Shown one piece after another: positions 1-7,777 of a stretch of DNA of 64,000 nucleotides (positions are counted from its first letter, which is position 1; every line of letters starts with the position of its first letter). Made by a program: the position numbers and the translations under genes. The notes beneath the pieces were generated by a model that did not search any database, was not told the origin of the DNA, and saw nothing but the letters and a program-made list of their open reading frames with translations. Origin of the DNA: Faecalibacterium prausnitzii (GTDB lineage: Bacteria; Bacillota; Clostridia; Oscillospirales; Ruminococcaceae); NCBI GenBank assembly GCA_004558805.1, contig SFDE01000009.1, positions 29,793-93,792 on the forward strand, read 5' to 3'.

Positions 1-47
1 GTAAACACGACCGCCAGGATAAAGGCAATCAAACGCTTGGTTTTCAT
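1..47 (-). CDS. N-terminus of a secreted or lipoprotein gene (partial)
   Basis: Only the first 15 codons are inside the window. They read MKTKRLIAFILAVVF, a short basic start followed by a hydrophobic stretch, which is the beginning of a signal peptide. A good ribosome binding site (CAGGAGG) lies 8 bases upstream of the ATG. The mature protein is off the left edge, so its function cannot be told. A sugar-binding lipoprotein would fit the nearby sugar-ABC ATPase, but that is a guess. Confidence 0.6.
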   Translation of the reverse strand, partial: MKTKRLIAFILAVVF

Positions 48-167
48 AGTTCGGGACCTCCTGTCTGTCCGGAATACGGCGGACGCAACGCCCGCACTTT
101 GTTACCACGATTTTACCGCAAAATGCCATTCTGGTCAATAACGGGATTCAAGCACCCCCCCAAAGCG

Positions 168-199
168 AAAAGCCGCCGCAGAGCTCTGCGGCGGCTTTT
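168..199 (-). terminator. Rho-independent terminator after the MsmX-type ATPase gene
   Basis: A perfect GC-rich palindrome (GCCGCCGCAGAG / CTCTGCGGCGGC) followed on the minus strand by TTTTCGCTTT. It sits about 40 bases downstream of the ATPase stop codon. Confidence 0.8.
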
Positions 200-240
200 C
201 GTATAAGTAGGAGGATCAAAAATGATCGTCGCTAAAGTGC

Positions 241-1356
241 TTAGTTCAGGATGGTCTGCTCGGTCTCGACGTCGAACAGGTGCACCTTGTGGGGATCGAA
301 GGCAACACGGACGGTGTCTCCGTTGCGAGCCTTGGAGGTGGGAGCCACACGAGCGGTCATCTTGTTGCCCTTGTACTCCAGGTACAGATAGATCTCGGCA
401 CCCATCATTTCGGACACGTCCACCTTTGCATCCAGCTGGCAGTCGGTGTGCTTTGCCATAAACTCAGGCTCGTCATCGATATCCTCGGGACGGATGCCCA
501 TCTTGATCTTCTTGCCGACGTAAGCATCCAGCTTGCCGTCTGCAGTCTTCTCCTTGGGCAGGGGGATCACATCGCCGCCCAGATCCACAGCGTACACATC
601 GCCGTTCTTCACCAGAGTGCCATCCAGGAAGTTCATCTGGGGGCTGCCGATGAAGCCTGCCACGAACATGTTGCAGGGCATATCGTACAGGTTCTGAGGA
701 GTATCGACCTGCTGGATGATGCCGTCCTTCATGACCACGATACGGTCGCCCATGGTCATAGCCTCGGTCTGGTCGTGGGTAACGTAGATGAAGGTGGTAG
801 CCAGCTTCTTGTGCAGCTTGATGATCTCGGTGCGCATGGAGGTACGCAGCTTAGCATCCAGGTTGGACAGGGGCTCGTCCAGCAGGAAGACTGCCGGGTT
901 ACGGACCATTGCACGACCCAGAGCAACACGCTGACGCTGACCACCGGACAGAGCCTTGGGCTTACGATCCAGCAGGTGCTCGATCTCCAGGATCTTGGCA
1001 GCCTCGTGGACGCGCTTGTCGATCTCGTCCTTCGGGGTCTTGCGCAGCTCCAGACCGAAAGCAATGTTCTTGTACACGGTCATGTGGGGGTACAGAGCGT
1101 AGCTCTGGAACACCATGGCGATATCACGATCCTTGGGGGGAACATCGTTGATCAGACGACCGCCGATGTACATTTCGCCCTTGGAGATCTCCTCCAGACC
1201 GGCGATCATACGCAGGGTGGTGGACTTGCCGCAGCCGGAAGGACCGACGAAGATGATGAACTCCTTATCCTGGATCTCCAGGTTGAAGTCGGTAACAGAC
1301 GGAGCGGTTGCGCCCGGATAGATCTTATAGATGTGCTGGCAGCTAATCGAAGCCAT
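241..1356 (-). CDS. msmX: Sugar ABC transporter ATP-binding protein, MsmX/UgpC/MalK family
   Basis: A 371-residue cytoplasmic ATPase that would energise carbohydrate importers of the CUT1 class. Walker A GPSGCGKS is at residues 38-45, the Q-loop near 84, the LSGGQ signature at 136-140 and Walker B VFLLDE at 156-161. The C-terminal 130 residues form the TOBE/OB regulatory domain of MalK-like proteins. Start: ATG after GGAGGCAAACGATT. No permease or binding-protein gene is adjacent inside the window. This is typical of MsmX, a shared ATPase serving several sugar importers encoded elsewhere. It is divergent from an AraC regulator and shares a 124-bp promoter region with it. The family call is firm; the exact sugars are unknown. 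Confidence 0.92.
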   Translation of the reverse strand: MASISCQHIYKIYPGATAPSVTDFNLEIQDKEFIIFVGPSGCGKSTTLRMIAGLEEISKGEMYIGGRLINDVPPKDRDIAMVFQSYALYPHMTVYKNIAFGLELRKTPKDEIDKRVHEAAKILEIEHLLDRKPKALSGGQRQRVALGRAMVRNPAVFLLDEPLSNLDAKLRTSMRTEIIKLHKKLATTFIYVTHDQTEAMTMGDRIVVMKDGIIQQVDTPQNLYDMPCNMFVAGFIGSPQMNFLDGTLVKNGDVYAVDLGGDVIPLPKEKTADGKLDAYVGKKIKMGIRPEDIDDEPEFMAKHTDCQLDAKVDVSEMMGAEIYLYLEYKGNKMTARVAPTSKARNGDTVRVAFDPHKVHLFDVETEQTILN

Positions 1357-1394
1357 AATCGTTTGCCTCCATAATTATTCTGGTTCACAGCGCC

Positions 1395-1423
1395 TTGACG
1401 ACGCCTCGGTTCGTTGGTATTAT
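1395..1423 (+). promoter_or_regulatory. Sigma-A promoter for the AraC regulator, in the divergent msmX/araC intergenic region
   Basis: TTGACG, 17-base spacer, TATTAT. The run TATTATAATA at 1418-1427 is nearly symmetric and also gives a TATAAT reading left, so it may serve the msmX gene on the other strand. No clear minus-strand -35 was found. Confidence 0.55.
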
Positions 1424-1480
1424 AATAACAGATTATTTTGTGATATGAAATAGCATTTTATTGATTAGAGGTGTCGGATA

Positions 1481-2326
1481 TTGCTTTTTGACTGGAACGC
1501 CGTTGCCGCCCCCGCCGATGTGCGGGATCTGCAGCTTTCCGCCCCCCTGACCCTCACCGGAGAGGGGCTGTGGGTCTGCCTTGTTTCCAGCGGCAGATGC
1601 ACCGCCTCCCTGCCCGGTGCCGACCCCCTGCCTGCCGGTTCCGCTCTGGTGCTGCCGCCCCAGACCGTGGCGGCGGGGCATCTGATCCTGAGCTATGCTC
1701 CCCTTTTGCTGGAGCCCCGGGACAGCTGCCACCTGCTGTGCGCCCAGATCACCGGCTACGCCGGGGGGCAGCTTCTTGCCGCCTTAAAGGAGCTGCCCTT
1801 CCTTGCAAAGGGCGAGACCTGCCCCGCCGCCGCAGAGCTGCTGGACCGCCTTGCCGCCGAGCCGGAGGGACACAGCCGTGCCCGGAGCCAGCTTGCATAC
1901 GCCCTGCTGTGCGAGCTTTCGGACGCCGACAGCGCCGCCCCTGCCCTGCCGCCGCTGGTGCAGGCGGCAATTGAGGACATCCGTGCCCACTACGCCGGTC
2001 TCTACGGGGTGGAGGAGCTCAGCGAGCGGCTGGGGGTATCCAAAAGTCATCTGGTGCGCACCTTTACCGCCGCCATCGGCATCCCTCCGGGACGCTACCT
2101 GACCCGGGTGCGGGTGGAGGCGGCGCAGCGGCTGCTGCTCCACCGGGAATATACGCTGGACATCGTGGCAAGCCTGTGCGGCTTTTCCGGTGCCAACTAC
2201 CTGTGCCGGGTATTCAAAAAAGAAACCGGTCAGTCACCCGCCCAATGGCGTGCGCTGACCGGTCGTACCCTGCAGGCAGGGCTTTCTCCGGAGGAGACCC
2301 TGCGGGAGCAGGAGATGTATATTTAA
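1481..2326 (+). CDS. AraC family transcriptional regulator
   Basis: 281 residues. The N-terminal ~150 residues resemble the cupin-like ligand domain of AraC proteins but with low identity signals. The C-terminal ~100 residues carry both helix-turn-helix units: VEELSERLGVSKSHLVRTF, then the second one around DIVASLCGFSGANYLCRVFK ending GQSPAQWR. This is the classic AraC/XylS DNA-binding domain. Translation appears to start at TTG (1481), preceded by AGAGGTG at 8-9 bases; no better ATG is in frame. It is divergent from the sugar-ABC ATPase and may control carbohydrate uptake, but the target is inferred only from position. Its stop codon overlaps by 4 bases the stop of the convergent MATE gene. 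Confidence 0.85.
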   Translation: MLFDWNAVAAPADVRDLQLSAPLTLTGEGLWVCLVSSGRCTASLPGADPLPAGSALVLPPQTVAAGHLILSYAPLLLEPRDSCHLLCAQITGYAGGQLLAALKELPFLAKGETCPAAAELLDRLAAEPEGHSRARSQLAYALLCELSDADSAAPALPPLVQAAIEDIRAHYAGLYGVEELSERLGVSKSHLVRTFTAAIGIPPGRYLTRVRVEAAQRLLLHREYTLDIVASLCGFSGANYLCRVFKKETGQSPAQWRALTGRTLQAGLSPEETLREQEMYI

Positions 2327-3633
2327 GCCGACTTGTTTTCTGCCCTGCGGCGGCGGAACAGCAGCCCAAGGGTCAGCAGGGCGGTGAGCATCTCGGACAC
2401 CGCAAATGCCGCCCACACGCCGGTCATGCCCAGCCATGCGCTGAGCACCAGCGAGCAGCCCACAATGGTCACCATGCCCCGGCAGATGGAGGTGATGGAC
2501 GCCTCCACCGGACGGTTCACGGCACTGAGGTAGCCTGCCGCCACGATGTTGAAGCCGGCAAAGAAGTAGCCCAAAAAGTACAGCCGCATGCCGGTGTGGG
2601 CGTACCGTGCCATTTCCAGCGAGCCCTCGCTGTTGAAGAACGCCACTATGCTGTCGGTGGCACCAAACACCACCCCGTACAGCACCGCTGCAAGGCAAAG
2701 TGCCGTGCAGCTGCCAAGGACCAGCAGTCGCTTTGCCCCCTCCCGGTCGTTTTTGCCGCAGCACTGGCTTACCAGCGGCTGCGCCCCCTGTGCCACGCCG
2801 TTGAAGATGGCAGTGGCGACCAGCGCACAGTTTGCCACCACTCCGTAGGCGGCAACTGCCACGTTGCCCGCAAGACCCAGCAGCAGGAAGTTGAACACGG
2901 TAGTGGTGACACCGGAGCTCATCTCTCCCACAAAGCCGGAGACGCCCAGCGGACAGCTCTGCCCCAGCAGCTTTACCGAGGGCAGCTGCCGGACAAACTC
3001 CACTCCGTTGTCCTTTTTAAAAAAGTGACGGCTGCAGATGGCAATGCTCAGCAGGGGGGACACTGCCGTGGCAAGTGCTGCGCCGGGCAGTCCCAGACCC
3101 ATGGGGAACATAAAAATGTAGTCGAACACCACATTGAACAGGCTGCCGCTGAGGGTCGCCGCCATGGCAAGAGAGGGGTCCCCATCGTTGCGGACAAAGG
3201 CGGACACGATGTAGTTGCACATAAAAAACGGGGTGAACAGCAGAAAGATCCGGGTGTAGCCCACACCCAGCGCCACGATGCCGGCATCGCCGCCCATAAG
3301 CCCCAGCAGCTTCCCGGGGCAGAACGCCCCCGCCAGCATAAAGGGGATGCTCAGCAGCACCGCCCAGAGGATGGCGTTGGAGAAATACCGGCTGCACCGG
3401 CTGTCCCCCTGTGCCTTCAGGATGGCGTAGCGGGTGGCAGAGCCCAGAGCGATCATGGAGCCAATGGCAAACATGAAGTTGTAGATGGGCAGGCAGAGGT
3501 TCAGCAGGGTCACGCCGTCGGTGCCCGCCACCTGCGCAATAAAGTAGGTATCTACCAAAATATAGCAGGAGGTGCCCAGCAGACCAAAAATGTTCTGGGA
3601 CACATATTTAAAGAACTGTTTTTTCAGATCCAT
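2323..3633 (-). CDS. MATE family efflux transporter
   Basis: 436-residue polytopic membrane protein with about 12 hydrophobic segments in two similar halves. It opens MDLKKQFFKYVSQNIFGLLG, an arrangement typical of the DinF/NorM-like MATE group, which expels drugs or metabolites using Na+ or H+ gradients. An open frame continues 20 codons further upstream, but the Met at 3633 is preceded by AAAGGAAACAACGG, so it was chosen as the start. Convergent with the AraC gene (stop codons overlap). The substrate is unknown. Confidence 0.88.
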   Translation of the reverse strand: MDLKKQFFKYVSQNIFGLLGTSCYILVDTYFIAQVAGTDGVTLLNLCLPIYNFMFAIGSMIALGSATRYAILKAQGDSRCSRYFSNAILWAVLLSIPFMLAGAFCPGKLLGLMGGDAGIVALGVGYTRIFLLFTPFFMCNYIVSAFVRNDGDPSLAMAATLSGSLFNVVFDYIFMFPMGLGLPGAALATAVSPLLSIAICSRHFFKKDNGVEFVRQLPSVKLLGQSCPLGVSGFVGEMSSGVTTTVFNFLLLGLAGNVAVAAYGVVANCALVATAIFNGVAQGAQPLVSQCCGKNDREGAKRLLVLGSCTALCLAAVLYGVVFGATDSIVAFFNSEGSLEMARYAHTGMRLYFLGYFFAGFNIVAAGYLSAVNRPVEASITSICRGMVTIVGCSLVLSAWLGMTGVWAAFAVSEMLTALLTLGLLFRRRRAENKSA

Positions 3634-3854
3634 CCGTTGTTTCCTTTCCGTTGTTTTTCTATACTTTCCGCACACGTCCGGATATTTTAGCATATCCCAC
3701 AGGGCAAGTCAACCCAAAACTTCCCTGCAGCGTCCAAAAAAGGCGGACTCCAGCGGCATCTTTGCCAAAACCGACCGTTCTTTTCTGGTGGTTCTGCCAT
3801 ATCCCCGGTGAGGACAGCAGCAGGACCGCCCCCCATTTTTATGCTCCCTGTCCA

Positions 3855-3883
3855 TGGAATTATGGGTCCAGCCATCGTATAAT
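3855..3883 (+). promoter_or_regulatory. Promoter of the sucrose-PTS operon
   Basis: TGGAAT, 17-base spacer, TATAAT, about 65 bases before the EIIBC start. The rest of the 3634-3946 gap has no open frame with a binding site. A very short CCCT-TGC-AGGG stem followed by CTTTTT (about 3898-3915) lies in the leader. It could be an attenuator but is too weak to call. Confidence 0.5.
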
Positions 3884-3946
3884 AGAGGCTGCCAGACCCC
3901 TTGCAGGGCTTTTTAGACCGGCTCCAGCCGGGAACAGGAGAACTTT

Positions 3947-5335
3947 ATGGATCATCAGAATGCGGCAAAACAGGTCCTTGCCTCCATCGGCGGTAAGGAC
4001 AACATCCTCTCGGCGGCGCACTGTGCCACCCGCCTGCGGCTCGTGATCGCAGACAACAGCAAGGCAGACAAAAAGGCACTGGAAAATGCGGAAGGTGTCA
4101 AGGGCGTGTTCGAGGCACAGGGACAGCTTCAGATCATCTTCGGCACCGGTACGGTGAACAAGGTGTATGACGCCTTTATCCGGCTGGCAGGCATTGAGGG
4201 CGGCAGCAAGGAAGAGGTAAAGCAGGCGGCAGCCGCCCGCGCCCCCTGGTACCAGCGTGCCATCAAGACCCTTGGGGACATCTTTGTGCCCATCATCCCC
4301 GCCATCGTTGCCTCTGGCTTCCTTATGGGCATCATGGAAGCGTTGAACTTCATGGTCAACAACAGCTTCCTGACCATTGACACCACCGGCTCGGTGTATG
4401 TGTTCGCAAAGATCTTCTCCAACACTGCCTACACCTTCCTGCCCATTCTCATCGCCTACTCGGCAGCAAAGGTCTTTGGAGGCAATCCTTATCTGGGAGC
4501 GGTCATTGGCATGATCATGATCCACCCGGACCTGCAGAACGCCTGGACCGTTTCCTCCGGCGTCAACATCATGCAGCCGGTGTTCGGCGGGCTGTACAGC
4601 GTACCGTTGGTGGGCTATCAGGGTCACGTTATCCCGGTGATCATCGCCGTGTGGCTCATGTGCCGGATCGAAAAGCGGCTCCATAAGGTAGTACCCTCCA
4701 TGTTGGACCTCTTTGTCACCCCGCTGGTATCGGTGTTCGTTACCGGCTACCTGACCCTTGCCGCCATCGGTCCCGTCTTTACCAAGCTGGAAAACAGCAT
4801 CATCTCCGGCGTGCAGACTCTGATCACCCTGCCCTTTGGCATCGGTTCCTTTATCATGGGCGGTCTGTATGCCATCACCGTGGTGGCAGGCATCCATCAT
4901 ATGTACACCCTCATTGATCTGGGGCAGCTGGCACGCTACGGCTACACCTACTGGTTGCCCCTTGCCAGCGCTGCCAACGTGGCGCAGGGCGGTGCCGCTC
5001 TTGCTGTGGCACTGAAGAGCAAAGACACCAAGATCAAGGCAATGGCTCTGCCCTCTGCCCTGTCCGCCTGCATGGGCATTACCGAGCCTGCCATCTTTGG
5101 CGTCAATCTGCGGTACTTTAAGCCCTTCGTTGGCGGTCTGGTGGGCGGTGCCTGCGGCGCACTGTACGCCAGCATAGTGGGACTGGGTGCCACCGGCACC
5201 GGCGTCACCGGCATCTTCGGCATCCTGCTGCACCTCCACGCACCTGTGCAGTATATCATTGCCATGGCGATCTCCTTTGGCGTATCTTTTGCCGTCACAT
5301 GGGTCATCTGGAAACCGGAGGAGGTCGCTGCATGA
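3947..5335 (+). CDS. scrA: PTS sucrose-type transporter, fused EIIB-EIIC
   Basis: 462-residue membrane permease-phosphotransferase of the glucose/sucrose PTS superfamily. Residues 1-85 are the EIIB domain; the phospho-accepting Cys is in SAAHCATRLRL at about residue 27. Residues ~100-455 are EIIC with 8-10 membrane segments, including GGLYAITVVAGIHHMY and GITEPAIFGVNLRYFKPF, which are characteristic of sucrose/trehalose EIIBC. There is no EIIA domain, so a separate EIIA(Glc)-type protein must phosphorylate it. The downstream fructokinase and the relic of a GH32 hydrolase point to sucrose. Start ATG is preceded by ACAGGAGAACTTT. Confidence 0.88.
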   Translation: MDHQNAAKQVLASIGGKDNILSAAHCATRLRLVIADNSKADKKALENAEGVKGVFEAQGQLQIIFGTGTVNKVYDAFIRLAGIEGGSKEEVKQAAAARAPWYQRAIKTLGDIFVPIIPAIVASGFLMGIMEALNFMVNNSFLTIDTTGSVYVFAKIFSNTAYTFLPILIAYSAAKVFGGNPYLGAVIGMIMIHPDLQNAWTVSSGVNIMQPVFGGLYSVPLVGYQGHVIPVIIAVWLMCRIEKRLHKVVPSMLDLFVTPLVSVFVTGYLTLAAIGPVFTKLENSIISGVQTLITLPFGIGSFIMGGLYAITVVAGIHHMYTLIDLGQLARYGYTYWLPLASAANVAQGGAALAVALKSKDTKIKAMALPSALSACMGITEPAIFGVNLRYFKPFVGGLVGGACGALYASIVGLGATGTGVTGIFGILLHLHAPVQYIIAMAISFGVSFAVTWVIWKPEEVAA

Positions 5336-5656
5336 ACGCTCTGCATCGGGATCTGAAACGCCCAGCCGGAGGGAGACTTTGCTCTCACCATTGCCAAGGG
5401 GGTAGAGCTGGTGTATACTGAACGGGACCGTCTGTGCACCCTGCGTTTTACAGATCCTGCCATTTCCGGCGGGCGCAGCTGCCGCACCGCCCGGCTGGCT
5501 GCTCCCTGCCGCCGCCTTCTGGCGGTGGGAGACGCCTCCTCTCTGGAGCTTTTTATCAACGGAGGCGCTGCGGTGTTCACCACCCGGTACTACCCCACCC
5601 CGGGGCGTGTGTCCCTGCGGCTGGACGGCACCGGCGGGACGGTCTGCACTTTGTAA
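5332..5656 (+). pseudogene. scrB: Remnant of sucrose-6-phosphate hydrolase (GH32), internally deleted
   Basis: Starts ATG overlapping the scrA stop (ATGA) and reads MNALHRDLK before the frame is lost. In a second frame, from about 5357 to 5656, the translation contains GDFALTIAKGVELVYTERD and LLAVGDASSLELFINGGAAV followed by FTTRYYP. That is the C-terminal beta-sandwich module of GH32 sucrose-6-phosphate hydrolases (SSLEIFINGGE...FTTRYFP pattern). The five-bladed propeller with the catalytic Asp, Asp and Glu residues is missing; about 1.1 kb seems to be gone. This is the position expected for scrB between scrA and scrK. As it stands the locus cannot hydrolyse sucrose-6-phosphate. Confidence 0.75.
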
Positions 5657-5686
5657 TAAAGATCCTTGTATCTTCTGGAGGTCCCT

Positions 5687-6646
5687 ATGCCCGGCAACAC
5701 CCTGTTTTCCATCGGTGAGGCGCTCATCGAAATGCTCCCCTCCCGCACCGGCTGCGCCTTTGATGAGGTGCCGTCCTTCAGCCCCCGGGTAGGGGGCGCA
5801 CCTGCCAATGTCTGCAGTGCCTTTGCCCGTCTGGGGGGCAAAAGCGCCCTGCTGACCCAGCTGGGCAACGATCCTTTTGGGCACAGGATCGCCCGGGAGC
5901 TTGCCGCCTGTGGCGTTGACCTGTCCCATCTGACATTTACCGACGCCGCAAACACCGCCCTTGCCTTTGTAAGTCTGGCGGAGGACGGCGACCGCACCTT
6001 CAGCTTCTACCGCAAGCCCTCGGCAGACCTGCTGTACGCCCCGGAGCAGATCGACCCGGCATGGTTCGGGGAGGCGTTTGCCCTCCATTATTGCAGCGTC
6101 TCGCTGGTGGACAGCCCCATGCGCTACGCCCACCTTGCCGCCATTACCGCCGCCCGGGAGGCAGGGGTCATGGTGAGCTTTGACCCCAACCTGCGGTTCC
6201 CCCTGTGGAAGGACCGGGAGATGCTGCGGCAGACCGTGCTGCAATTCTTGCCCCTTTCCCACATCCTGAAGATTTCGGAGGAGGAGCTGGAGTTCCTCAC
6301 CGGCACCCCGGATGTGGAAGCCGCCCTGCCTCAGCTGCTGCGGGGAGATGTGCAGCTGGTGCTGTACACCTGCGGCAGCAGGGGTGCCTGCGCCTACACC
6401 CGCAGCACTTCCGGCTTTGCCCCCAGCCAGAAAGTAACGGCGGTGGACACCACCGGCGCAGGGGACGGCTTTATTGGCTCCTTTTTGTGGCAGCTGTGCC
6501 GGGACGGCGTGACCGTGGACAAACTGGGCAGGCTGTCCCGCAAAAAACTGCAGGAGTACCTTGCCTTCTCCAACCGGTTCTGCGGCATCAGCGTCCAGAG
6601 CCACGGCGCCATGGACAGCTACCCCACTCTGGAACAGATGCAGTGA
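5687..6646 (+). CDS. scrK: PfkB-family fructokinase
   Basis: 319-residue ribokinase-fold sugar kinase, expected to phosphorylate the fructose released from sucrose-6-phosphate. The N-terminal substrate motif GGAPANVCSAFARLGG is at about residues 36-51. The C-terminal signature DTTGAGDGFIGSF contains the catalytic Asp and anion hole. The ATG at 5687 follows CTGGAGGTCCCT, a good binding site; upstream in-frame codons were rejected. It closes the sucrose operon and is followed by a clear terminator. A 2-keto-3-deoxygluconate kinase is possible by family, but the scr context favours fructose. Confidence 0.85.
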   Translation: MPGNTLFSIGEALIEMLPSRTGCAFDEVPSFSPRVGGAPANVCSAFARLGGKSALLTQLGNDPFGHRIARELAACGVDLSHLTFTDAANTALAFVSLAEDGDRTFSFYRKPSADLLYAPEQIDPAWFGEAFALHYCSVSLVDSPMRYAHLAAITAAREAGVMVSFDPNLRFPLWKDREMLRQTVLQFLPLSHILKISEEELEFLTGTPDVEAALPQLLRGDVQLVLYTCGSRGACAYTRSTSGFAPSQKVTAVDTTGAGDGFIGSFLWQLCRDGVTVDKLGRLSRKKLQEYLAFSNRFCGISVQSHGAMDSYPTLEQMQ

Positions 6647-6651
6647 TCCTT

Positions 6652-6690
6652 ACAGGGAGTGCCTTAAATCAGACACTCCCTGTATTTTTA
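6652..6690 (+). terminator. Terminator of the sucrose operon
   Basis: Ten-base stem ACAGGGAGTG / CACTCCCTGT with a 12-base loop, followed by ATTTTTAT. Confidence 0.85.
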
Positions 6691-6816
6691 TATTGCAATT
6701 CTACAATTCGCAACATTTTACACCTCAAAAGCGGCACTTTTCCCCGGTTGGAAGGCAGCGACATCTTGCTCTTTCTCCTCTGTTTATGATACCATGATAA
6801 AAACAGGAGGTACCCT

Positions 6817-7353
6817 ATGCCCTTTGAATTTGCATTTCTGGACTGGCTGCAGCAGTTCCGCACCCCGGTGATGGACCGGATCGCCATCTTTTTTGACTAC
6901 GCCGGTGCCCACGGGGAACTGTGGATCATCCTTGCGCTGGTGCTCCTTGCCTTCCCCCGGACCCGCAAGGCGGGGGTGGCGGTGTCCATCGCCCTTGTGC
7001 TGTACATGGCGGCGGGACACTTTTTGCTCAAGCCTCTTTTTGCCCGCCCCCGCCCCTGCGACCTGAACCCTGCCGTCACCCTGCTGGTGCGCCGTCCCCA
7101 CGGGCACTCTTTTCCCTCCGGGCACACTGCCTCCGGCTTTGCCGCTGCCTTTGCCCTCTATCGGCAGCTGCCCAAACCGGGAACGGCAGCGCTGGTCCTT
7201 GCCGCCTTCATCGCCTTTACCCGGCTGTACCTCTACGTCCACTTCCCCACCGACATTCTGGGCGGGGTGGTGCTGGGGCTTGCGCTGGGGGCTGCCGCCT
7301 CCCTCCTTGCCGACCGGCTGTTGAAAGCAGCCAGCAAAAAAACAAACGTATAA
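6817..7353 (+). CDS. PAP2-family phosphatase (undecaprenyl-diphosphatase type)
   Basis: 178-residue membrane phosphatase with 5 hydrophobic segments. All three PAP2 motifs are present: KPLFARPRP (K72, R79), SFPSGH (residues 98-103, His103), and TRLYLYVHFPTD (R136, H142, D146). The nucleophile-activating His and the Asp of the third motif are intact. Proteins of this size dephosphorylate undecaprenyl diphosphate or other lipid phosphates at the outer membrane face. ATG follows AGGAGGTACCCT. Single gene with its own terminator. Confidence 0.85.
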   Translation: MPFEFAFLDWLQQFRTPVMDRIAIFFDYAGAHGELWIILALVLLAFPRTRKAGVAVSIALVLYMAAGHFLLKPLFARPRPCDLNPAVTLLVRRPHGHSFPSGHTASGFAAAFALYRQLPKPGTAALVLAAFIAFTRLYLYVHFPTDILGGVVLGLALGAAASLLADRLLKAASKKTNV

Positions 7354-7357
7354 CAAA

Positions 7358-7398
7358 ACCGGGTGCACTCCGCCAAAAGGCAGTGCACCCGGTACTTT
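7358..7398 (+). terminator. Terminator of the PAP2 gene
   Basis: Twelve-base stem ACCGGGTGCACT / AGTGCACCCGGT, then ACTTTTT. Confidence 0.85.
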
Positions 7399-7403
7399 TT
7401 GCG

Positions 7404-7672
7404 CCAAAAACAAAATGCAGGCAGTGTCGTGGAAAGGAGGAGAAAGCGACACTGCCTGCGGTATGGAAACCCCTGAACATTTGCGGCTGTCAGGAGGGAT
7501 TTGGTAGTCTGTCCGCGCCACGGCTATTGCCTCGCATTGGCGGGGGACAGTTTTTTTAAGGGATCTGCTGTGTCCTGCCTAAAGCAGCGGCACCCGCAGA
7601 AGATAGCCTGCATGGCTTCGTAGGGAGAGCCGGAGGTTTGGGGGGCGTCCGGTCTGTCTCTCCCCGACTGCA
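7404..7672 (-). ncRNA. Candidate structured small RNA, about 265 nt, family unknown
   Basis: Lies alone between two terminated genes. On the minus strand a perfect TATAAT (7684-7679) is followed about 7 bases later by the likely start. The -35 is poor. The RNA would form a GGGGAGAG/CUCUCCCU arm enclosing CCGGA/UCCGG (about 7624-7668), a CUGC-UUUA-GGCAG hairpin (about 7573-7587), and a strong CUGUCC..CGCCA / UGGCG..GGACAG stem (about 7511-7550). It ends with a 13-bp terminator stem (7417-7459) and AUUUUGUUUUU. No open frame has a binding site at usual spacing. The terminator loop is CUUUCUCCUCCUUUCC, containing CCUCCUUU, the same as the 3' end of 16S rRNA. It lacks the tmRNA tag motif, the SRP GGAAG-AGC loop and the RNase P core sequences. 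6S-like or raiA-like identity was not excluded. Confidence 0.6.
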
Positions 7673-7678
7673 CCCTTA

Positions 7679-7684
7679 TTATAC
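7679..7684 (-). promoter_or_regulatory. -10 box of the small RNA
   Basis: TATAAT read on the minus strand, just downstream of the metH terminator. No convincing -35 at 16-18 bases. Confidence 0.5.
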
Positions 7685-7732
7685 ATCCCAATCGTGGCAT
7701 TTCTTTGTGGGCTTTTTGAACAATCTGCAAAC

Positions 7733-7770
7733 AAAAAGGGCAGCACCCCGGCGGATGCTGCCCTTTTGTC
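7733..7770 (-). terminator. Terminator of the metH operon
   Basis: Stem AAAAGGGCAGCA / TGCTGCCCTTTTTG with a CCGGCGG-type loop, 10 bases after the metH stop on the minus strand. Confidence 0.85.
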
Positions 7771-7777
7771 GGTTCTG

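Noticed and set aside
3860..6604. Long minus-strand frame across the sucrose operon
   Set aside because: Shadow of scrA and scrK; no domain or start signal.
7461..7510. Short plus-strand peptide (ATG at 7473) after the AAAGGAGG at about 7434
   Set aside because: The spacing to ATG is far too long and the sequence lies in the terminator loop of the opposite-strand RNA.
7404..7672. tmRNA, SRP RNA or RNase P RNA identity for the small RNA
   Set aside because: No tag-peptide segment or CCA-type end, no GGAAG-AGC SRP loop, and no RNase P core such as GAGGAAAGTCC.
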